From Dyella kyungheensis (GTDB lineage: Bacteria > Pseudomonadota > Gammaproteobacteria > Xanthomonadales > Rhodanobacteraceae): a stretch of DNA of 64,000 nucleotides. The notes below the pieces were generated by a model, which was given only the letters and a program-made list of their open reading frames with translations, did not search any database and was not told the origin of the DNA. Each line of letters starts with the position of its first letter. Position 1 is the first letter of the stretch. Shown here piece by piece: positions 7,656 to 18,280 of the stretch. The position numbers and the translations under genes are program-made. Location of the stretch: contig NZ_JADIKC010000003.1 of the NCBI RefSeq assembly GCF_016905005.1, positions 806,001 to 870,000 of the forward strand. The letters are read 5' to 3'.

Positions 7656-8963
7656 ATGAACCGCCTAGACTGGAATGCATTGGATAAGCAGGGGCAGCGC
7701 GCCGCGCTGTCGCGTCCCGCGCAGTCGCGCGCCGAGAGCCTGCGCAGCGGCGTCGAGCAGATCGTGGCCCGCGTGCGTGCCGATGGCGACGTGGCCCTGC
7801 GCGAACTCACCGCCACGCTGGACCGCTGCGTGCTGCACGCGATCGAAGTCACCGAGAAGGAGTGGCGAGAGGCCGAGCAGCGTCTGGCGCCGGAACTGAA
7901 GGCCGCCATCGAGGAGGCCGCCTCGCGCATCGACGCGTTCCATCGCGCCGCGGCGCCGCAGCCGGTGTCGCTGGATACCGCCCCGGGCGTGCGGGTGCAG
8001 CGCATGCTGCGCCCTGTCCATCGCGTGGGCCTGTATGTGCCCGCCGGTAGCGCACCGTTGCCGTCCACCGCCCTGATGCTCGGCGTGCCCGCGCGCATTG
8101 CCGGTTGCGCGGAAGTGGTGCTGTGTTCGCCGGCCCGCGCCGATGGCCGTTGCGACGATGCCGTGCTGTATGCCGCGCGCGTCACCGGCGTGCATCGTGT
8201 ATTCAAGCTTGGTGGCGCGCAGGCGATTGCCGCCATGGCCTATGGCACCGATTCGGTACCCAAGTGCGACAAGTTGTTCGGTCCCGGCAACGCGTGGGTG
8301 ACCGAGGCGAAGCTGCAGGTGTCGTCCGATCCGGAAGGTGCCGCGATCGACATGCCGGCGGGTCCGTCCGAGGTGCTGGTGATCGCCGATGCCAACGCGA
8401 ACGCCGCCTTCGTGGCAGCCGATCTGCTGTCGCAGGCGGAGCACGGCCCGGATTCGCAGGTGATCCTGCTCAGCCCCTCGTCGTCCATGCTCGACGCCGT
8501 CGAGGCCGAAGTGAACGCACAGTGCGCCGCGTTGCCGCGCGCTGGAATCGCGGAACAGGCGTTGTCGCAGAGCCGCCTCATCGCCGTCTCGTCGCTGGCG
8601 CAGGCAGTGGAGGTCAGCAACCGCTATGCGCCGGAACACCTGATCCTGCAGGTCGACGAGCCGCGTGCGCTGCTCGATGCGATCCAGAGTGCCGGTTCCG
8701 TGTTCCTGGGCGCATGGACGCCCGAATCCGTGGGCGACTACTGCAGCGGCAGCAACCATGTCTTGCCGACGTACGGTTATGCGCGCAGCTACAGCGGCGT
8801 CTCTGTGGCTAGTTTCCAGAAGCAGATCACCGTGCAGGAGCTGTCGCCGGAAGGACTGCGCGCGATTGGTCCTTGCACGGCGACACTCGCGGCGGCCGAG
8901 CAGTTGGAAGCGCACCGCCGGGCCGTGACGCTGCGTCTGGCGGCTTTGGAGGATGCAGCATGA
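7656..8963 (+). CDS. hisD: Histidinol dehydrogenase
   Basis: Zinc enzyme performing the last two oxidations, L-histidinol to L-histidine, with NAD+. Family blocks seen include [22 protein letters not shown], the zinc/catalytic region [15 protein letters not shown], and [19 protein letters not shown] with its conserved His. Length 435 is normal. A 27-bp gap separates it from hisG, and it overlaps hisC by 4 bp. Confidence 0.97.
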   Translation: MNRLDWNALDKQGQRAALSRPAQSRAESLRSGVEQIVARVRADGDVALRELTATLDRCVLHAIEVTEKEWREAEQRLAPELKAAIEEAASRIDAFHRAAAPQPVSLDTAPGVRVQRMLRPVHRVGLYVPAGSAPLPSTALMLGVPARIAGCAEVVLCSPARADGRCDDAVLYAARVTGVHRVFKLGGAQAIAAMAYGTDSVPKCDKLFGPGNAWVTEAKLQVSSDPEGAAIDMPAGPSEVLVIADANANAAFVAADLLSQAEHGPDSQVILLSPSSSMLDAVEAEVNAQCAALPRAGIAEQALSQSRLIAVSSLAQAVEVSNRYAPEHLILQVDEPRALLDAIQSAGSVFLGAWTPESVGDYCSGSNHVLPTYGYARSYSGVSVASFQKQITVQELSPEGLRAIGPCTATLAAAEQLEAHRRAVTLRLAALEDAA

Positions 8964-10054
8964 GCGTGCTCGATCTTGCACGCCCCGAGATTCGCGCGCT
9001 GCAGCCGTACTCGTCGGCGCGGATGGAGGCCAGCGGTGGCCAGGTACTGCTCAACGCCAACGAATCGGCCTGGGCGCCGCCGGGCGATCACGAGTTGGGC
9101 TGCCATCGCTATCCCGATCCGCAGCCGGCGCCACTCATCGATGCCCTGGCGCGCCTGTATGGCGTGCGTACGTCGCAGGTGTTGGTGGGGCGCGGCAGCG
9201 ACGAGGCGATCGACCTGCTGGTGCGCGCGTTCTGCCGCGCCGGCCAGGATGCCATTGCGATCCAGCCGCCCACGTTCGGCATGTATGCCGTGAGTGCGCA
9301 TATCCAGGGCGCGGGCGTCATCACGGTACCGCTGGCAGCGGATTTCAGCCTGGATGTGGACGCCGTACTCGCGGCCCTCACGCCCGCGGTGAAGCTGGTG
9401 TTCGTGTGCACGCCGAACAATCCCACCGGGCAGCTGGTGCGGTTGCAAGACGTGGCGCGTCTCGCGCAGGCGCTGGTGGGCCGGGCGTTGCTGGTTGTCG
9501 ACGAGGCCTATATCGAGTTTTCCGATGCGCCCAGCGCGGCGCCGCTGATCGACCAGTTCGACCATCTCGCCGTGCTTCGCACGTTGTCCAAGGCTTGGGC
9601 CCTGGCCGGTGCGCGCATCGGAACCCTGCTGGCGAACGAACAAGTCGTCGCCTTGCTACGCCGCGTGATGGCGCCGTATCCATTGCCGCGTCCTTGCGTG
9701 GCCTTGGCGCTGGAAGCATTGACGGAAGGCGGGCAAGACGCAGCTCGCGCGCATATCGCCCTGGTGCGAGAGCAACGTGCGCGGATGGCTCGTGCCCTCG
9801 CGGAGGTACCTGGTGTGCGCCAAGTGCTGCCATCGCAGGCCAACTTCCTTGCCGTGCGTTTCGACGATGCGAGCGCCGTCTATCAGCGCTTGTTGGCTGC
9901 CGGCATCGTGGTCCGCGATATCCAGCGCTATCCGCAGCTCGGCGACGCGCTGCGCATCACCGTAGGCCTGCCCGAGGAGAACGACCGCGTGCTCGACGTA
10001 TTGCAGAACCGGCTCCAGGACGCGCGAGCGCTGGCCGCGGGACAACGCCCATGA
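8960..10054 (+). CDS. hisC: Histidinol-phosphate aminotransferase
   Basis: PLP-dependent class I/II aminotransferase converting imidazole-acetol phosphate and glutamate to L-histidinol phosphate. The PLP lysine is Lys211 in [15 protein letters not shown]. Other conserved parts are NANESAW near the N-terminus, [12 protein letters not shown], and VVDEAYIEF. The 364-residue start is fixed by the ATGA overlap with hisD; the frame runs further upstream, but that part is shadow of hisD. It overlaps hisB by 4 bp. Confidence 0.96.
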   Translation: MSVLDLARPEIRALQPYSSARMEASGGQVLLNANESAWAPPGDHELGCHRYPDPQPAPLIDALARLYGVRTSQVLVGRGSDEAIDLLVRAFCRAGQDAIAIQPPTFGMYAVSAHIQGAGVITVPLAADFSLDVDAVLAALTPAVKLVFVCTPNNPTGQLVRLQDVARLAQALVGRALLVVDEAYIEFSDAPSAAPLIDQFDHLAVLRTLSKAWALAGARIGTLLANEQVVALLRRVMAPYPLPRPCVALALEALTEGGQDAARAHIALVREQRARMARALAEVPGVRQVLPSQANFLAVRFDDASAVYQRLLAAGIVVRDIQRYPQLGDALRITVGLPEENDRVLDVLQNRLQDARALAAGQRP

Positions 10055-11115
10055 GCCGCAAGATCCTCTTCATCGACCGCGACGGCTGCTTGATCGAGGA
10101 GCCGGAAGACTTCCAGATCGACAGCTACGAGAAGTTCGCGCTGCTGCCGGGCGTCATCGCGGCGTTGCAGCGTTGTGTGGCCGCAGGCTACGAACTGGTG
10201 ATGGTGACCAACCAGGATGGCCTGGGCACCGACAGTTTTCCGGAGACGGATTTCGCCGGCCCGCACGACCTGCTGCTGCGCATTCTCTCTTCGCAGGGCA
10301 TCCCGGTCAGCGAGGTGCTGATCGACCGCAGCTTCCTGCATGAGCGCAAGGACACCCGCAAGCCGGGCATCGGCTTGATGCGCCACTACCTGGCGGACGA
10401 CGGCTGGAGTCGCGCGGCATCGGCCATGGTGGGCGACCGCGAGACGGACCTGCAGTTCGCCGCCAACATGGGCGTGCGCGGCTTCCAGGTGGGCCCGCAG
10501 GGGCTGGGCTGGGCCGAAATTGCCCATCAGTTGCTCGATGCGCCGCGCATGGCCACGGTGGAACGCAACACGCGCGAAACACGCATCACGGTGAGCGTGA
10601 ACCTCGATAAGACGGCCGAGCCGCAGGTGCACACCGGCCTGGGTTTCTTCGATCACATGCTGGAGCAGATCGGCAAGCACGGCGGTTTTGCACTGGCTTT
10701 GCGTTGCGACGGCGATACGCAGATCGACGAGCACCACACCATCGAGGATTGCGCGCTGGCGTTGGGTCAGGCCTTGCGCCAGGCGCTGGGCGACAAGCGC
10801 GGCATCGGCCGTTACGGCTTCGTGCTGCCGATGGACGAAGCGCAGGCGAGCGCGGCGCTGGATCTTTCCGGTCGCCCGTACTTCGTCTTCGAAGGCCAGT
10901 TTCCCCGCGAACGGGTGGGCGATGTGCCCACCGAACTGGTTCCGCATTTCTTCCGCTCGCTGTGCGAAACGCTGGGCGCCAACCTGCACCTGAGCGTGCA
11001 GGGCGAGAACGCGCACCACATGGTGGAAGCGTGCTTCAAGGTGGTGGCGCGCACGCTGCGCCAGGCGATCCGGCGCGAGGGCAGCGAGCTGCCGAGCACC
11101 AAGGGAGCGCTCTGA
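10051..11115 (+). CDS. hisB: Bifunctional histidinol-phosphatase / imidazoleglycerol-phosphate dehydratase
   Basis: Two enzymes in one 354-residue chain. The N-terminal HAD phosphatase (about 1-165) has the nucleophile motif [12 protein letters not shown] and [10 protein letters not shown]. The C-terminal IGP dehydratase (about 166-354) has [34 protein letters not shown] and [12 protein letters not shown], which carry the manganese-binding histidines. The fused arrangement is typical of gammaproteobacteria. In E. coli HisB-N a Cys-rich zinc loop follows the VLI strand; here that segment reads [16 protein letters not shown], with no cysteine, so the structural zinc is probably absent. Confidence 0.96.
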   Translation: MSRKILFIDRDGCLIEEPEDFQIDSYEKFALLPGVIAALQRCVAAGYELVMVTNQDGLGTDSFPETDFAGPHDLLLRILSSQGIPVSEVLIDRSFLHERKDTRKPGIGLMRHYLADDGWSRAASAMVGDRETDLQFAANMGVRGFQVGPQGLGWAEIAHQLLDAPRMATVERNTRETRITVSVNLDKTAEPQVHTGLGFFDHMLEQIGKHGGFALALRCDGDTQIDEHHTIEDCALALGQALRQALGDKRGIGRYGFVLPMDEAQASAALDLSGRPYFVFEGQFPRERVGDVPTELVPHFFRSLCETLGANLHLSVQGENAHHMVEACFKVVARTLRQAIRREGSELPSTKGAL

Positions 11116-11705
11116 TGAGCGTGGTGCTGGTGGACGCCGGTGGCACCAATATCGGTTCGGTGCGCTACGCCTTGCAGCGCCTCGGCGTCGATGCGTCGCT
11201 CACTTCGGACGCCGAGGCGATCCGTACGGCGGACAAGGTGATCCTGCCCGGCGTGGGCGCGGCCGGTCCGGGCATGGCGCGCCTGCACGAACTTGGCCTG
11301 GTTGACCTGATGCGTTCGCTGACCCAGCCGGTGCTTGGCGTATGCCTGGGCATGCAGCTGTTGTGCGAGCGCTCGGAAGAGGGCGATACGGCGTGTCTCG
11401 GCGTGATTCCCGCCACGGTGCATCGCTTTGCCGAGCAGCCGGGTCTGCGCGTGCCGCATATGGGCTGGAACCGGCTGCAACGCCAGCGCGAGCACCGTTT
11501 GCTGGAGGGTCTGGCGGACGGCGACTGGGCCTACTTCGTGCACAGCTACGCGGTGCCGGCGGGCGATCACGCGCTGGCCACCACGGAGTTTGGCGGCCCG
11601 TTCGCCGCCGTCATCGCGCGCGGCAACTTTCATGGCATGCAGTTTCACCCCGAACGCTCGGCCAAGGTCGGCGCTCGCCTGCTGAAGAATTTCCTCGAAC
11701 TATGA
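11115..11705 (+). CDS. hisH: Imidazole glycerol phosphate synthase, glutaminase subunit
   Basis: Class I glutamine amidotransferase that feeds ammonia to HisF. The nucleophile is Cys77 in [16 protein letters not shown]; His and Glu of the triad are in [12 protein letters not shown] near the C-terminus. It has 196 residues, the usual size. It starts at the last base of the hisB stop (TGATG) and overlaps hisA by 4 bp. Confidence 0.97.
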   Translation: MSVVLVDAGGTNIGSVRYALQRLGVDASLTSDAEAIRTADKVILPGVGAAGPGMARLHELGLVDLMRSLTQPVLGVCLGMQLLCERSEEGDTACLGVIPATVHRFAEQPGLRVPHMGWNRLQRQREHRLLEGLADGDWAYFVHSYAVPAGDHALATTEFGGPFAAVIARGNFHGMQFHPERSAKVGARLLKNFLEL

Positions 11706-12430
11706 GCTTCACCGTCATTCCCGCCATCGACTTGCGCGCTGGCCGCGTCGTCCGCCTCAAGCAGGGCGACTACGCGCAACAGACCACCTACGATTTCGAT
11801 CCCCGTTCGCTCGCCCGCGACTACGCACAGGCTGGCGCCCAGTGGCTGCACCTGGTCGATCTCGACGGCGCCCGCGGCGGCAGCCTGGAGAATCTCGTGG
11901 TGATCGAGGCAATCGCCCGCGATGGCATGCACATCCAGGCTGGCGGTGGCGTGCGTTCCGAGGCGGATGTGCAGCGCCTGCTCGATGCCGGCGTGTCGCG
12001 CGTGGTGCTGGGCAGCCTGGCGATACGCGAGCCGGCGATGGTGGAAGGCTGGCTGGCCTCGCGCGGCGCGCAGCGCTTCACCCTGGCCCTGGACACCTTG
12101 TATCGCGATGGAACGTGGACGCTGCCGAGCGCCGGCTGGACGGAGATGGAGTCCAATACGTTGGACGAGCTGGCGCCCTGGTATGCCGAGCGGGGCGCCA
12201 GGCATCTGCTGTGCACCGACATCGATCGCGACGGCATGTTGGCGGGCTTCAATCTCGACCTCTACCGCTATCTCGCCACGCTGGTGCCGTCGATGGCCGT
12301 GCAGGCGTCGGGCGGCGTGCGTTCGCTCGAAGACATCCGCGCGGCACGCGAGGCGGGTGCGCAAGGCGTGATCCTCGGTCGCGCCTTGCTCGAAGGCCGT
12401 TTCACGCTGAAGGAAGCGCTCGCATGCTGA
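11702..12430 (+). CDS. hisA: Phosphoribosylformimino-5-aminoimidazole carboxamide ribotide isomerase
   Basis: TIM-barrel isomerase converting ProFAR to PRFAR. The catalytic Asp10 is in [14 protein letters not shown]; phosphate-binding loops [11 protein letters not shown] and [11 protein letters not shown] are present, with the second catalytic Asp in [11 protein letters not shown]. It has 242 residues. The gene overlaps hisH by 4 bp and hisF by 7 bp. Confidence 0.97.
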   Translation: MSFTVIPAIDLRAGRVVRLKQGDYAQQTTYDFDPRSLARDYAQAGAQWLHLVDLDGARGGSLENLVVIEAIARDGMHIQAGGGVRSEADVQRLLDAGVSRVVLGSLAIREPAMVEGWLASRGAQRFTLALDTLYRDGTWTLPSAGWTEMESNTLDELAPWYAERGARHLLCTDIDRDGMLAGFNLDLYRYLATLVPSMAVQASGGVRSLEDIRAAREAGAQGVILGRALLEGRFTLKEALAC

Positions 12431-13194
12431 GCCGTCGACTGATTCCCTGTCTGGACGTGCGCGACGGCAAGGTGGTGAAGGGCGTGCGTTTCCGCGATCA
12501 CGTGGTGATGGGCGAGATCGTCGATCTCGCGCTTCGCTATCGCGACGAAGGCGCGGACGAACTGGTGTTCTACGACATCACGGCCAGTCCGGAAGGGCGC
12601 AGCGTGGACCGTGGATGGGTGGAGCGCGTGGCGAGCGTGATCGACATTCCTTTTTGCGTCGCGGGCGGCATCCGCAGCGTGGACGACGCACGCGCCGTGC
12701 TGCACGCCGGTGCGGACAAGATCTCGGTGAACTCGCCCGCGCTCGAACGTCCCCCGCTGATCGACGAACTGGCCGCGGCCTTCGGCGTGCAGTGCGTGGT
12801 GGTGGGCGTGGACAGCTTGCGCGATGCCGATGGCGAATGGCGCGTGCGCCAATACACCGGCGATCCTTCGCGCACGCAGGCGCTGCCCCGGCGCACGCTG
12901 GACTGGATCGTGGAAGCGCAACAGCGCGGTGCCGGCGAGATCGTGCTCAATTGCATGGGCAGCGACGGCGTGCGGCAGGGCTACGATCTGGAACAACTGG
13001 GGGCAGCGCGCAGCCTTTGCCAAGTGCCGCTGATTGCTTCCGGCGGTGCCGGTACAGCGGAGCATTTCCGCGATGCGTTCGTGCAGGCCGATGTCGATGG
13101 CGCGCTCGCGGCCAGCGTCTTCCACTCCGGCGCCATCGCCATTCCCGCGCTCAAGCAATCGTTGCGTGCGTGGGGTGTGGCGGTGCGAATCTGA
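12424..13194 (+). CDS. hisF: Imidazole glycerol phosphate synthase, cyclase subunit
   Basis: TIM-barrel cyclase that uses PRFAR and HisH-derived ammonia to make IGP and AICAR. Asp11 in [15 protein letters not shown] and the Asp in [13 protein letters not shown] are the catalytic pair. The phosphate loops CVAGGIRS and IASGGAGT are present. Its 256 residues match the family, and its start lies inside the end of hisA. Confidence 0.97.
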   Translation: MLSRRLIPCLDVRDGKVVKGVRFRDHVVMGEIVDLALRYRDEGADELVFYDITASPEGRSVDRGWVERVASVIDIPFCVAGGIRSVDDARAVLHAGADKISVNSPALERPPLIDELAAAFGVQCVVVGVDSLRDADGEWRVRQYTGDPSRTQALPRRTLDWIVEAQQRGAGEIVLNCMGSDGVRQGYDLEQLGAARSLCQVPLIASGGAGTAEHFRDAFVQADVDGALAASVFHSGAIAIPALKQSLRAWGVAVRI

Positions 13195-13220
13195 CTACTC
13201 ATAACCGATCGGTAGCCACC

Positions 13221-13850
13221 ATGAATTCCACGCTCGATCCCGCACGACTCGACTGGCCCAAGGGCGATGGCCTGCTGCCGGTGATCGTGCAGCACTGGCT
13301 CACCGGCGAGGTATTGATGCTGGGCTACATGAATGCCGAGGCGCTGGCCGCCACCCAAAGCAGCGGCCACGTGACCTTCTTCAGCCGCAGCAAGCAGCGC
13401 TTGTGGATGAAGGGCGAGACGTCCGGACATGTGCTGGTGCTGAAGTCCGCGCGCATGGATTGCGACGCGGACACCTTGCTGGTGCAGGCCGAACCGCACG
13501 GGCCGACCTGCCACACCGGCACGCGCAGCTGCTTCGGCGATGCGGTGCAACCGCCGCTCGGTTTCCTTGCGGAACTGGACGCGCTGATTGCACAGCGACA
13601 CGAACAGCGCCCGGCCGGCAGCTATACCACCCAGCTGTTCGAAGGCGGCATCCGGCGCATGGCGCAGAAGGTGGGCGAAGAAGGTGTCGAGACGGCGCTG
13701 GCGGCCGTGGCGCAAGACGACGAAGCGTTGCTGGGCGAAGCCGCCGATCTGGTCTACCACCTCACGGTGGCATTGCGCGCTCGCGGTCTGGGGCTCGCCG
13801 ACGTTGCGGCGGTTCTTGCGAAACGCCATGGCGCGAGCCGCTCGTCATAA
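13221..13850 (+). CDS. hisI: Bifunctional phosphoribosyl-AMP cyclohydrolase / phosphoribosyl-ATP pyrophosphatase
   Basis: Carries out steps 2 and 3 of the pathway. The N-terminal HisI domain (about 1-112) has LMLGYMNAEAL, FFSRSKQRLWMKGETSGH and the metal ligands in MDCDADTLLVQ and GPTCHTGTRSCF. The C-terminal HisE domain (about 115-209) has KVGEEGVETALAAV and EAADLVYHLTVAL. The HisIE fusion (209 residues) is common in gammaproteobacteria. It is the last gene of the his operon, 26 bp after hisF. No clear intrinsic terminator follows in the 209-bp gap. Confidence 0.96.
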   Translation: MNSTLDPARLDWPKGDGLLPVIVQHWLTGEVLMLGYMNAEALAATQSSGHVTFFSRSKQRLWMKGETSGHVLVLKSARMDCDADTLLVQAEPHGPTCHTGTRSCFGDAVQPPLGFLAELDALIAQRHEQRPAGSYTTQLFEGGIRRMAQKVGEEGVETALAAVAQDDEALLGEAADLVYHLTVALRARGLGLADVAAVLAKRHGASRSS

Positions 13851-14059
13851 CCCTTCGGGAATGAGCCGCGCCACAACGGCACGGACGGCTAGCGCGCCCT
13901 TAACGGCGCCTGTGATTTCTTGTTTCCAGCGCAGGCCGACTGCACGCCTTGGGATGTGAAGGCGATTTTCACCCGGGGTTTCTTTCCAAGGGACGCAACG
14001 CGTAGTGACCTGTCATCGGCAGATCGCAAGGGTTCCGTGTCCCGTTCGAGGATCGCGTT

Positions 14060-15454
14060 ATGGCTGATGTGGCAGTGATCGGTGGTGGCGCAGCGGGTGC
14101 GGCGGCGTTCGGCGAACTGCTGGCGCGGTTCGACGGCGGCACGGTGCATTGGATCGTGGGCCAGCATGCGCCGGGGCGCGGCGTGGCCTATGCCACCAGC
14201 GACAACCAGCACTTGTTGAACGTGCGTGCGGCGGCGATGGGCGTGTTCCAGGAACATGCCGAGGATTTCCTGCAGCACGCGTCGCGCCAACTGGGCCAGG
14301 TGAAGGGCACGGATTTCCTGCCGCGCCGCCTGTTCGGCGATTTCATCCAGGCCCAGGTGGGCGCGCGCATCGATGCGGCGCGCCGCGCCGGGCGCAGCTT
14401 CCGCATTCATCCGGAAAGCGCGCGCGAAATCGTTTCGCGCGGCGAGGGCGGCCATGCGATTCGCGTGGGCGCGGACCGCTGGCTGGAAGTCGGGCACGTG
14501 GTATTGGCGGTGGGCGCGTTGGCGCAACGGCCGCTGCGCACGGTATCCACCACCGCGCTGGCGAGCGGCGCGTACGAACTCGATCCGTGGCGGCTGGATC
14601 GGCACCCGCAGGCGCCGCGCCGTGTGATGGTGATCGGTACCGGCCTGACCGCCGTGGACACGCTGCTGTCGGCGGCGGTGAAATGGCCGCATGCGGAACT
14701 GGTGGCGGTGTCGCGCCACGGACTGCTGCCGTTCCATCATTCGGCCTTGCCGTTGGCGCCGTATGCGCGGCAGGACGCGCTCAATCGGGCGTTGCTGGCC
14801 AGCAATGGCCCGGCGGCGATGTTCCGCCTGGTCCGCCGTGCCCTGGATGACGCCGGCGACACCGATTGGCGCAGCGTCATCGACGGCATGCGACCGATCA
14901 ATGCGACGCTCTGGCAACAACTCAGCCATGCGCGTCGCCGGCAGTTCCTGCGGCATGCGCGATGGGTGTGGGAGGCGGCGCGTCATCGGATGGCGCCGGC
15001 CACCGGCGAGGCGATCTACCAGCTGCACGAGGAAGGGCGCCTGCAAATACTTGCGGCGCGCGTGCTCGATGTCGACGGCTCGGCACCGCTGCAGGTGACG
15101 CTGCGCGAGCGCGCCACCCAGCTGGTCAGCGCACTGGAAGCCGATCTGGTGATCCAGGCGACGGGACTGGATACGGCCGTGGCCTACGGCGCACACGACC
15201 TGCTATCCCAGTTGCTGCGCGATGGCCTGGCCACCGCCGACCCGCTGCAACTGGGCGTGCTGGCGCGGGCCGATGGACAGCTCACGCAGGCCGATGGCCG
15301 GCCGCAGCAGGGGCTCTATGCGATCGGTTCGCTGTTGCGCGGCAACCTGTGGGAGTGCACCGCGATGCCGGAAATCCGCGCCGCGGCCCATCGTCTGGCC
15401 ATTCATTTGTCAGAGCAATCCGTGGCCCGCGAAAGCGCAAGCGAGTTGCCCTAG
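14060..15454 (+). CDS. FAD/NAD(P)-binding oxidoreductase-like protein
   Basis: A 464-residue protein with an N-terminal Rossmann dinucleotide motif (VAVIGGGAAGAAAFGELL, residues 4-21), GRGVAYATSDNQHLLNV, and a second nucleotide-binding motif VMVIGTGLTAVDTLL in the middle. This is the layout of the FAD-NAD(P)-binding family often annotated only as hypothetical. A C-terminal motif GLYAIGSLLRGNLWECTAMPEIR resembles the FAD-closing segment. It stands alone between the his operon and the sulfate transporter; substrate unknown. The 209-bp gap upstream shows no other gene. Confidence 0.8.
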   Translation: MADVAVIGGGAAGAAAFGELLARFDGGTVHWIVGQHAPGRGVAYATSDNQHLLNVRAAAMGVFQEHAEDFLQHASRQLGQVKGTDFLPRRLFGDFIQAQVGARIDAARRAGRSFRIHPESAREIVSRGEGGHAIRVGADRWLEVGHVVLAVGALAQRPLRTVSTTALASGAYELDPWRLDRHPQAPRRVMVIGTGLTAVDTLLSAAVKWPHAELVAVSRHGLLPFHHSALPLAPYARQDALNRALLASNGPAAMFRLVRRALDDAGDTDWRSVIDGMRPINATLWQQLSHARRRQFLRHARWVWEAARHRMAPATGEAIYQLHEEGRLQILAARVLDVDGSAPLQVTLRERATQLVSALEADLVIQATGLDTAVAYGAHDLLSQLLRDGLATADPLQLGVLARADGQLTQADGRPQQGLYAIGSLLRGNLWECTAMPEIRAAAHRLAIHLSEQSVARESASELP

Positions 15455-15580
15455 AGCGCAAAGTGGCATGCCCTGCGCTGATATTGCGCAAGGCCGCGCC
15501 ATGAAGATATGCCATATTGCGATTTCGCCTGTCCGCGGGTCACCGCTAGTCTGCCGTCTCAACGTTCCGCAGGAGGCCTC

Positions 15581-16582
15581 ATGAAGAAGTTCATCCTCGT
15601 ACTGCTCGCCGCCGCCGGCGTCGTGCTGACGGCCGCCGTCGCCGCCAAGGATGTCTCGCTGCTCAACGTCTCCTACGACCCCACGCGCGAGCTGTACCGG
15701 CAGATCAACACGGCGTTCGCGGCGCAATGGAAGGCCCAGCACAGCGACACCGTCACCATCCAGATGTCGCATGGCGGTTCGGGCAAGCAGGCGCGTTCGG
15801 TGGTGGACGGACTGTCCGCCGACGTGGTGACCCTGGCACTGGCCTACGATATCGACGCGATCGCCGATCATGGCCTGCTGGCCAAGGACTGGCAGACGAA
15901 GTTGCCGAACAACGCCACGCCGTACACCTCGACCATCGTGTTCCTGGTGCGCAAGGGCAATCCCAAGGGCATCAAGGACTGGGCCGATCTGGTGCGTCCG
16001 GGCGTGCAGGTGGTGACACCCAATCCCAAGTCCTCGGGCGGCGCGCGCTGGAATTTTCTGGCGGCCTGGGGCTATGCGCTGAAGCAGCCCGGCGGCAGTG
16101 ACGCCACCGCCAAGGCGTACGTGAGCGAGCTGTTCAAGCACGTGCCCGTGCTCGATACCGGCGCGCGCGGCGCCACCAACACCTTCGTGCAGCGCGGCAT
16201 CGGCGACGTGCTGATCGCCTGGGAGAACGAAGCCTTGTTGGCGCAGCGCCAACTGGGCAACAACGCGTTCGAGATCGTGGTGCCGTCCGTCACCATCGTG
16301 GCCGAGCCGCCGGTGGCGGTGGTGGACAGCAATGTCGACAAGCACGGCACCCGTGCCGTGGCGCAGGCGTATGTGGAATTCCTCTACTCGCCGCAGGGGC
16401 AGGACATCGCCGCGAAGAATTTCTACCGTCCGCGCGCATCGGATGTAGCGGCGCGTTATGCCAGCCAGTTCCCGGTCGTGCATACGTTCACGCTCGCTGA
16501 ATTGTTCGGCGACTGGCGCAAGGCCCAGGCGAAATTCTTCAACGACGGCGCCGTGTTCGACCAGCTAGGCGTAGGCAGCTGA
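15581..16582 (+). CDS. sbp: Sulfate/thiosulfate ABC transporter, periplasmic binding protein
   Basis: Captures sulfate in the periplasm for the CysTWA importer. A signal peptide covers residues 1 to about 22 ([22 protein letters not shown]), and the mature part has the sulfate-binding family blocks [39 protein letters not shown] and [11 protein letters not shown]. It has 333 residues. ATG 15581 is preceded by a perfect AGGAGG (15571-15576). It is 4 bp from cysT. Sulfate versus thiosulfate preference cannot be read from sequence, so cysP is an alternative symbol. Confidence 0.93.
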   Translation: MKKFILVLLAAAGVVLTAAVAAKDVSLLNVSYDPTRELYRQINTAFAAQWKAQHSDTVTIQMSHGGSGKQARSVVDGLSADVVTLALAYDIDAIADHGLLAKDWQTKLPNNATPYTSTIVFLVRKGNPKGIKDWADLVRPGVQVVTPNPKSSGGARWNFLAAWGYALKQPGGSDATAKAYVSELFKHVPVLDTGARGATNTFVQRGIGDVLIAWENEALLAQRQLGNNAFEIVVPSVTIVAEPPVAVVDSNVDKHGTRAVAQAYVEFLYSPQGQDIAAKNFYRPRASDVAARYASQFPVVHTFTLAELFGDWRKAQAKFFNDGAVFDQLGVGS

Positions 16583-16586
16583 CGCG

Positions 16587-17411
16587 ATGAGCAAGCGCGT
16601 ACTACCGGGATTCGGCATCAGCCTTGGTGTCGCGCTGGCGTATCTCGGCCTGATCGTGTTGCTGCCTCTGGCAGCGCTCGCCTGGAAGGCCACCGGGATC
16701 GGTTTCGAAGGCTTGATCCGGCTGCTGTCGGCGCCGCGCACCCTGGCCGCGTTGCGCCTGAGTGTGGGCGGTGCGGTAGTGGCGGCGCTGATCAACGTGG
16801 TGATCGGCCTGTTGGTGGGTTGGGTGTTGGTGCGCTACCGCTTTCCGGGGCGTCGCCTGTTCGATGCGCTGGTGGATCTTCCGTTCGCCTTGCCCACCGC
16901 GGTGGCCGGCATTGCGCTTACCACGTTGTACGCACCCAACGGCTGGCTCGGGCAGTGGCTGGAACCCCTGGGCATCAAGGTCGCCTATACGCCGCTGGGC
17001 GTGTTCGTGGCGATGGTGTTCGTGGGTTTCCCCTTCGTGGTGCGCACCCTGCAGCCGGTGCTTTCCTCGCTGGAACTGGATGTGGAAGAGGCCGCCGAAA
17101 GCCTGGGCGCACAGCGCTGGCAGACGTTCTTCCGGGTGATCCTGCCGATGCTGGCGCCGACCCTCCTGACCGGTTTCGCGCTGGCGCTGGCGCGTGCGGT
17201 GGGCGAGTACGGCTCGGTGATCTTCATTGCCGGCAACATTCCCATGCACTCGGAAATTGCGCCTCTGCTGATCGTGCAGAAGCTGGAACAATTCGACTAC
17301 GCCGGTGCGGCAGCGTTGGGCGTGGCGATGTTGTCGATATCGTTCGTGTTGCTGGTGCTGGTGGCGTTCCTGCAACGCTGGAGCCATCGCTGGCAGGAGC
17401 GTGCGACATGA
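16587..17411 (+). CDS. cysT: Sulfate ABC transporter permease CysT
   Basis: One of two membrane subunits of the sulfate importer, 274 residues with about six helices. The EAA loop that contacts the ATPase is [23 protein letters not shown] near residues 170-192. [21 protein letters not shown] is characteristic of the family. It overlaps cysW by an ATGA. Confidence 0.95.
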   Translation: MSKRVLPGFGISLGVALAYLGLIVLLPLAALAWKATGIGFEGLIRLLSAPRTLAALRLSVGGAVVAALINVVIGLLVGWVLVRYRFPGRRLFDALVDLPFALPTAVAGIALTTLYAPNGWLGQWLEPLGIKVAYTPLGVFVAMVFVGFPFVVRTLQPVLSSLELDVEEAAESLGAQRWQTFFRVILPMLAPTLLTGFALALARAVGEYGSVIFIAGNIPMHSEIAPLLIVQKLEQFDYAGAAALGVAMLSISFVLLVLVAFLQRWSHRWQERAT

Positions 17412-18271
17412 CCGTGCCGCTGCGTTCCCGCCCTGTGGCCTGGCCGCGCCGCGTGCTGCATGCCGTGCTGATCGCACTGGCGCTGGTTTTCCTGTTGCTG
17501 TTCCTGGTCATGCCGCTGGCCACGGTATTCGTCGAAGCGTTTCGCCAGGGCGTGGCGCCTTATCTCGATTCCATCAGGCAGCCCGAAGCGCTGTCCGCGA
17601 TCAAGCTCACGCTGCTGGTCGCGGTGCTGGCGGTGCCGTTGAATGTGCTGTTCGGCATCGCCGCCGCGTGGGCGATGACGCGGTTCCAGTTTCGCGGCAA
17701 GGCGCTGCTCGGCGCCCTCATCGACCTGCCGTTCTCGGTCTCGCCGGTGGTTTCTGGCCTGGTCTATGTGTTGCTGTTCGGCGCACAGGGCTGGTTTGGT
17801 CCCTGGCTGGACAGCCATGGCATCAAGATCATCTTCGCGGTGCCCGCGCTGGTGCTGGCCACCATCTTCGTCACGCTGCCGTTCGTCGCCCGCGAACTGA
17901 TTCCGCTGATGCAGGCGCAGGGCAGCGAGGAAGAAGAAGCCGCGCGCGTGCTTGGTGCCAGTGCCTGGCAGATGTTTTTCCGCGTCACCCTGCCCAATAT
18001 CCGCTGGGCGCTGCTGTATGGCGTGCTGTTGTGCAATGCGCGCGCGATGGGCGAGTTTGGCGCGGTCTCGGTGGTGTCCGGCCATATCCGTGGATTGACC
18101 ACCACCATGCCGCTGGAAGTGGAAATGCGTTACAACGAATACGAATACGTGGGCGCCTTCGCGGTCGCGTCGCTGCTGGCGCTGTTGGCGCTGGTGACGC
18201 TGGCGGTGAAATCCCTGCTGGAATGGCGCTACGGCGACGAGATCGCCGCGCATGCGCCCGGTGGCCATTGA
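17408..18271 (+). CDS. cysW: Sulfate ABC transporter permease CysW
   Basis: Second membrane subunit, 287 residues with about six helices. It has the EAA loop [25 protein letters not shown] and the CysW-typical [27 protein letters not shown]. It pairs with CysT in the heterodimeric channel. The start overlaps the cysT stop by 4 bp, and cysA follows after 9 bp. Confidence 0.95.
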   Translation: MTVPLRSRPVAWPRRVLHAVLIALALVFLLLFLVMPLATVFVEAFRQGVAPYLDSIRQPEALSAIKLTLLVAVLAVPLNVLFGIAAAWAMTRFQFRGKALLGALIDLPFSVSPVVSGLVYVLLFGAQGWFGPWLDSHGIKIIFAVPALVLATIFVTLPFVARELIPLMQAQGSEEEEAARVLGASAWQMFFRVTLPNIRWALLYGVLLCNARAMGEFGAVSVVSGHIRGLTTTMPLEVEMRYNEYEYVGAFAVASLLALLALVTLAVKSLLEWRYGDEIAAHAPGGH

Positions 18272-18280
18272 GGGTGCGGC

